Shown here: in pieces, positions 54,201-60,200 of the stretch
Position numbering within the stretch: the stretch's first letter is position 1
Layout: each line of letters opens with the position of its first letter
Assembly: GCA_947623455.1 (NCBI GenBank)
Contig: OX392543.1
Span: 17,234,757-17,298,756 of the forward strand
Length of the DNA stretch: 64,000 nucleotides
From: Mimachlamys varia
Taxonomy: Eukaryota > Mollusca > Bivalvia > Pectinida > Pectinidae
Direction: 5' to 3'
Program-made: the position numbers and the translations under genes
The notes under the pieces: generated by a model
Databases searched by the model: none
The model's input: only the letters and a program-made list of their open reading frames with translations
Told to the model about the DNA's origin: nothing

Positions 54201-57200
54201 GCCTCGCGTCCAAGATAGTGTTTGACATGCGGAATTGAGATGTCTGAAAAAAGATACAATGTCCAAGATGGTGTTGATTTTATAGTGCTGATTCTATGCT
54301 GTTGATTTTTAGGTGCTGATGTTAGGGTGGGGTTTGACACAGTGTGTCCGTGGCCTGTCGCTGACATAGTGTTTGACCTAGCGTTTCCGTGGCGACCTAC
54401 CTGGCGGTGCCGCCTGGCTGTACATCCTGTACGGGGGACAGAGCCTTGACAAACTCAGGCGGTGTTGTCTTGATTGTTGTGATGTACTTCTCCTCCAGAA
54501 GACGCGCCTCTTCTGTGTCTGTAACGCAAAAACGAACAAAAGTCAGTCTTCAGTCCAATTATACCCAATCTTATTCCAAATTCAAAATAATAAGTTTGAC
54601 TCTTGGAAAACTGCAAGAAATTACACAAATGCAGTCTGATTTTATTTTCATCTAAAAATTTTTCTTTTTGCTGTACATGTTATTTGTCTATTCACTTATA
54701 ACAGAGAAGGGAAAACTCAACAAGTCGCTGAAATGCAGACTGACTTTATTTTCATCAAAAATTTTAAAATTTATTTCAGCAGTATATGTCGTTGGATCAT
54801 TCATGATAAAGAAAGGTTCATTTGTATTTCAACATTTAATTTCAAAATTGACCATTTGTTGAGGGTATGTATGAAAGTCTTTGCTTGCCTGACACTTCGG
54901 TCTTCTGCATGCAATGTTGTCGTCCATGCACAATTTCGTTCTTCAACAGGCCGTCAGATAACATGCTTTGTTCCAAAGGGACATAACTCCGATTTCACAC
55001 CATGCAAACTTAGAATCAGGGGTAGATAACTCCTGCTCAGAAACTACGCTTAAGTCAAAGCTTGGTGTGTTAATTTCATACAAACTTATCACGCTATATC
55101 TATTATTAGCACTGGAACTCAATTATGGATGCTGAAATAAATATTTTATTAAAAGGACCAGAGTTAAAGGAGCATGAACAATATTTTACATTAAAGACAC
55201 ATGAACAGTAGTTTACATGTGATTTTGAAATTGTAAAAGGATACGATTCAAAATCACATGTGATCATGCATGGCGCAACCCTTTCTTCTCATGCATGCGT
55301 CACCATAGAAATGTCGGATCACATTTGTCGGAAAAGAGGGATGTTCATGCTGTAAGTATACTATACTAATTTTATCTTGAATATCATTATAGGAAAACAG
55401 CATGCATTTGTAATTTGTGCTAAAAAAAATAAAATTTTATATATTTTTCCAATGGAAAATAACACAAATCACAAATCCATGCATGACAGACACCGTAAAT
55501 CTCTGACATGTTATACAGTCCAAATTCATTACCTTGAAATCCAATAACTTGAAACCCCGTTCTAGTTCAATGTATTTTGTAAGTTTCGCTCAAACTTCAT
55601 ACCATAAATTTTAAGCTCACTTGCATCAAATACTTGGACAACTCGAAGTTTTTTCCCACAGACTAGACATTTTTTTCAAATCCCATTCAATTTCCAATTA
55701 AAATTCTTGCAGTTATACTAATCCTCCCAGAAGTTTTCATATATAAAATATATAATTATTTATGCGGTAAAGATTTACGGTTTTAGCTGAAATGCAAACA
55801 ACAATTATCACGTATAAATCTTAAGTACACATTCATGCAGCTAGGCGAGCTAGAATATGAACTTTGAGATTTCAACATTTTCTATTTAACATACAGCCAT
55901 GCATCTCTAAAAGTTCTCACAAAAGTCTAATCAATACTAAAAGTTAGAAACAGGATTTTGATGGTCGTCAGACGTGTCCAATCCATGCCGGCCATTGTTT
56001 GCATGCCTCCGGAAACGTCATCACTGAAAAACACTCCTCAAGAACAGTCATGCAAACAACACACTCTAATATGCGTTTTATCAAATTAGAAATATGTCAG
56101 ATTTTTTCTTCTTATTTCATTTAACTGTTTCACTTTCATACAACTGAGGTTTGAAAATTATCCATTATCTTGTAAAAAATATTGTTAAAAGCATAATTAT
56201 TCGTTACCTGTATGTGAAAATAAATGCTATTCATAGCCTTATGACCAGAAAAAAGGTATCTTGCATATGAATTCTGAAATGACCAACAGAGATAAAATGT
56301 CTTTTGGCCGCTGCTCTATAAGACACATAGAATAACTGTTCGTGCGTCAATGGTTAACCAGTCATGCAGAACGAATGTTAAGTTTTAAGAAATGTCAACT
56401 CATGCTGGAGTGTCTAGTTGATGTTGCGTTGTCTATCATTGGCTAAGAACTGCAAGTCAATGGATGTGTCAGGATTTCTGATTGGTCAATATCCAGGGAG
56501 ATGACTTACCTTGGACGTAGAGTTCTGCCGAGCACTCTGTGATGCCAGCAACGTTCTTGATGCGACAGGTGATAAGACCGCTATCCTCGGGGCGGGCCTC
56601 GCGGATCGTCAGAATTGTCTTGGTGGTTGTACGCTCAATCTGTGATATTTAAATTTTTCAAATGAAGTTGTAGTTCAGAAAAGTAAAAGTACCAATAGTA
56701 AAATCAAGTTATTATTAACCTTCTTTAATCACCATTTTCTAGCTAGCATTTTTCGGGGGAAATTAGACTTTTTCTATATAAAACTGTCAAAGTAGCTGTA
56801 TGAAAAGCATTAACACCAACCAGCTGCTTTTTCTGATAAAGTATTGAAGCTCTGTTGTGATTTAATAAAAAGGAAAATTCCCACACACAAAATTGATGTT
56901 TAACACCGAACACTTAATGACCTGTGAGGAGATACATTTATGTTTATCAATCTAATGCATGCTTACCTTGTAGTTGGTTGAGTCTTGCAGGACCTGGAGA
57001 CTGTTTCTTAGCCAGGTGATGGTCGGTTCGGGTGTGCCACTGTACTCAGCCTCAAATGTAGCCGGACTTCCTTCCACGACGAGCGTGTTGGAGATTGGCT
57101 TGGTGAAGCTTGGAGGGGTGTCCCTCTGGGCGGGAACGGGAGCCTCTGCTTCACTCTCTAAGGCGTGGACCTTCAGAGTCGCGGAACATGTGACTTCTCC

Positions 57201-60200
57201 GGCCTTGTTGCGAGCCACACAACGGTAGTTACCGGTGTCTTCTGGGAAGGCTTCCAGAATACTTAGGCTGTGGGTACCATCGGGGGTTGATTCCATGCGG
57301 AAATATTTCGATGGTTTGATGATGACGTTGTTTCTGTACCAGGTTACGTTCGGTGCTGGGAAAAAAAAGTTTAGTTGTTCATCACGAGAGCATTCAGACT
57401 AACACTGAAATACACAGAGACGTTCATTACGAGTTAAGAAAAGTTTCAAATAAAATGCCGTTATTAAATCGTAACTTACGTGGAGACCCCGTGATCCTTG
57501 AGGTGAAGGTAACAGGTTCACCTTCATCCACCTCCAGGTTCTGCGGCGCCTCAGTCACCACAGGTGGTTCCACAGGAGCTTCAGCCAATTTCTGTTCCTC
57601 CGTCTCTGGTGCTTTGACGGGAACTGTGAGGAGACAAATGTATTCATTATAACAGAACATTAACATGAAGTTCAACACCATCTCTCTTTCCTTTTAAAAT
57701 CTCACCCTTCAACTTGACAGGAATCACATTCTAATGTTCCAAAAGAAAATATAAACTTTCGTTCAAAATCAAATTTGAAAATAAACACTATATATCTAGT
57801 GTGTTTGTCTTAAGCCCTTACAATCAAATCTATTGGTTGAAAAACAAATCATAATTATCAAGTCATGCGACCTTTCTCTGAGTCATCTTAGAATAGATTA
57901 ACAGTTCTCGCCTTCCATGTTCAGTTTTCTAAGCCCTTACGATCAAATCTATCAGTAACGATTGGGTCATGTGACCTTTCCCCGAGGACCGAGTTAAGGT
58001 TTCTCACCTTCCACGTTAAGTCTGGCTGTACATGTTGCCTTGCCGACGGTGTTGATGGCCACACAATCGTACTGGCCGACATCCTCGGGAACGACCTCAT
58101 AGATCACCATAGTGAAGTTATTATCCTCCTCGATGAACTTCCATCGTGGGCTCTCGGACAGGGTCCTGCCGTCCTGTTGGTGACAAAACGCGAGATATTA
58201 TAATGAAACCTCTATATAACGCCTTTCATTCAATTGTCATCTCACATGTCGCCATTATATTCTAAAAATCCCCTTCCCTTTTTTCTTATGAATTTATTTT
58301 ATAGGCTTTTCACCAAAATAACACCAAACCACTTCAAATTTGATTGAAAAGTGATGGCAATACTATAAACACCCTTCTAATTTACGAAAAGATTCAGTTT
58401 ATTCGAAAATCAAAATTGTCTAAATCATAATAAAAGAGACTTATGAAATGTCTTACATATTTTAAAGGTTATAGATAATTAAATGTAGTATGTTTAATCA
58501 TAACCCCTTACACCACCTATTTTCCAATGAATTTTCCATTTTTTAAATTTCATAATTTTTTTAAAGGAAAACATAAATTGAATCTTAAACTTATTCAAAG
58601 AAGAGCTCTCAGTAACCATGAACTGAGGGAGATTGGTGACAATGACTGGTGTGTACCTTCTGCCAGTGAATTTTGGGTTTTGGACGTCCTGAAACCTGGC
58701 AGTCAAAAGTAGCAGGTTCACCCTGGAGAACGTTGCTGTCGCGAATCAGGCTACGGAATTCTGGGGGATTGTCACGCTCTGGCGATTCCTCCTCTGTAAT
58801 TTAGATCAATAATTGGTAAAGACAAATTTCTTCATAAACAACATTTTTTTTACTTTTTATATCTAAAATTGTAGAATTTTCGTAATGCACTCTTCTATTG
58901 ATATTAGATTTTTTATTCAAAAGGGAGAAAACACCATCTGAAATTTCAAAGTCAGGTAACAAATTTTTCTTTTTTGAACTACTTGCGTAATATTCATAAA
59001 GTAAAGAAACTAGCTAGTTGGTGAAAAAGGCTGATCTTTTTTTTCCATAAATTTGAAATTTGCTTTTCGCTTAAGAAAAAGAATTGAAATCAGTTAAATG
59101 GAGAATAATTCAATTAAATTACTTGAAATTTTGCAGGGGAAGAACTACTTAATTTACAATTCACTACAAAAGAAGGACAAGAACTGAAATGATGTTGCAC
59201 TTCACTCACCAATGACGGTCATCTTGGCCTTGCACTGGACGGTGCCATACATGTTGTAAGCCTTGACCATGTACATGCCGGTGTCTTCTGGGAACACCTC
59301 TGGGATGAATAAGGTGCTTACCGTCTCCGACACAGAAATCTGAGGTCAAAGGTCAAAGATTTAGGAAAGAGTCATGTGTGAAAAATGAAAATTATTTTTT
59401 TTCATAGAACAAGAAGTACAGTAGTATTATGATATCAATCTGACTGTTACTTTGCTCAAAATGTGAATTTCTAAAATTTAACTGGTTGAAAGGTGAAATG
59501 GACTGTAAGTTTTTTCATTAACTGTTATCCCATGTAATATTCGACATGCATTTTAACTTAAAATCTTGCAGTTATTCTGCAGAAATACCTCAAAACATAT
59601 GCGACATTTTATGATTAACTGCAAACATGCATTGAACAGTGAGGTCATATGACATTTTGTGTTGACTTATCTGGAAGTTAAATGCCTTTTACTGCAACCT
59701 TATTGTAAATCATGCGACATTTACTGCGAACCTACCTGGAAGTCATGTGATGGTTTAATCTCGAAGCTGTCCCTGTACCAGGAAATGATTGGTGGTGGGA
59801 AGCCCTTGAATTGTACCTCAAGTCTGTAACAAAGGGAGGTAAGAACCTGTAGCCATCGCACATCAAAGGGCACGTAATTCATTTCATAATTAATGACTTT
59901 TAGTTGAACTTTGAACAAATTACACAAAATAAGTTGTTAACACCAATTTTTGATGAAGGATTAACTTACGTTACTGGGTTGCCCTCGGTGACTCTGACTG
60001 GGCGGAGAGGTTTGGTGAACACGGGTGGTTCACGACGCTCCAGCACAATCTGGGTCTCCGATATTTTGCTCTCGTCAGGTGCACCCTGTTCGGGGATAAC
60101 TGGCACCATACGCGCCTTTTGGATGTCCACTTGAATTTCTGGACGGTCAGCTCTGACCACACGTGCAGGCAGTTCGCGCATCGTTGGTTTGGACGCAACA

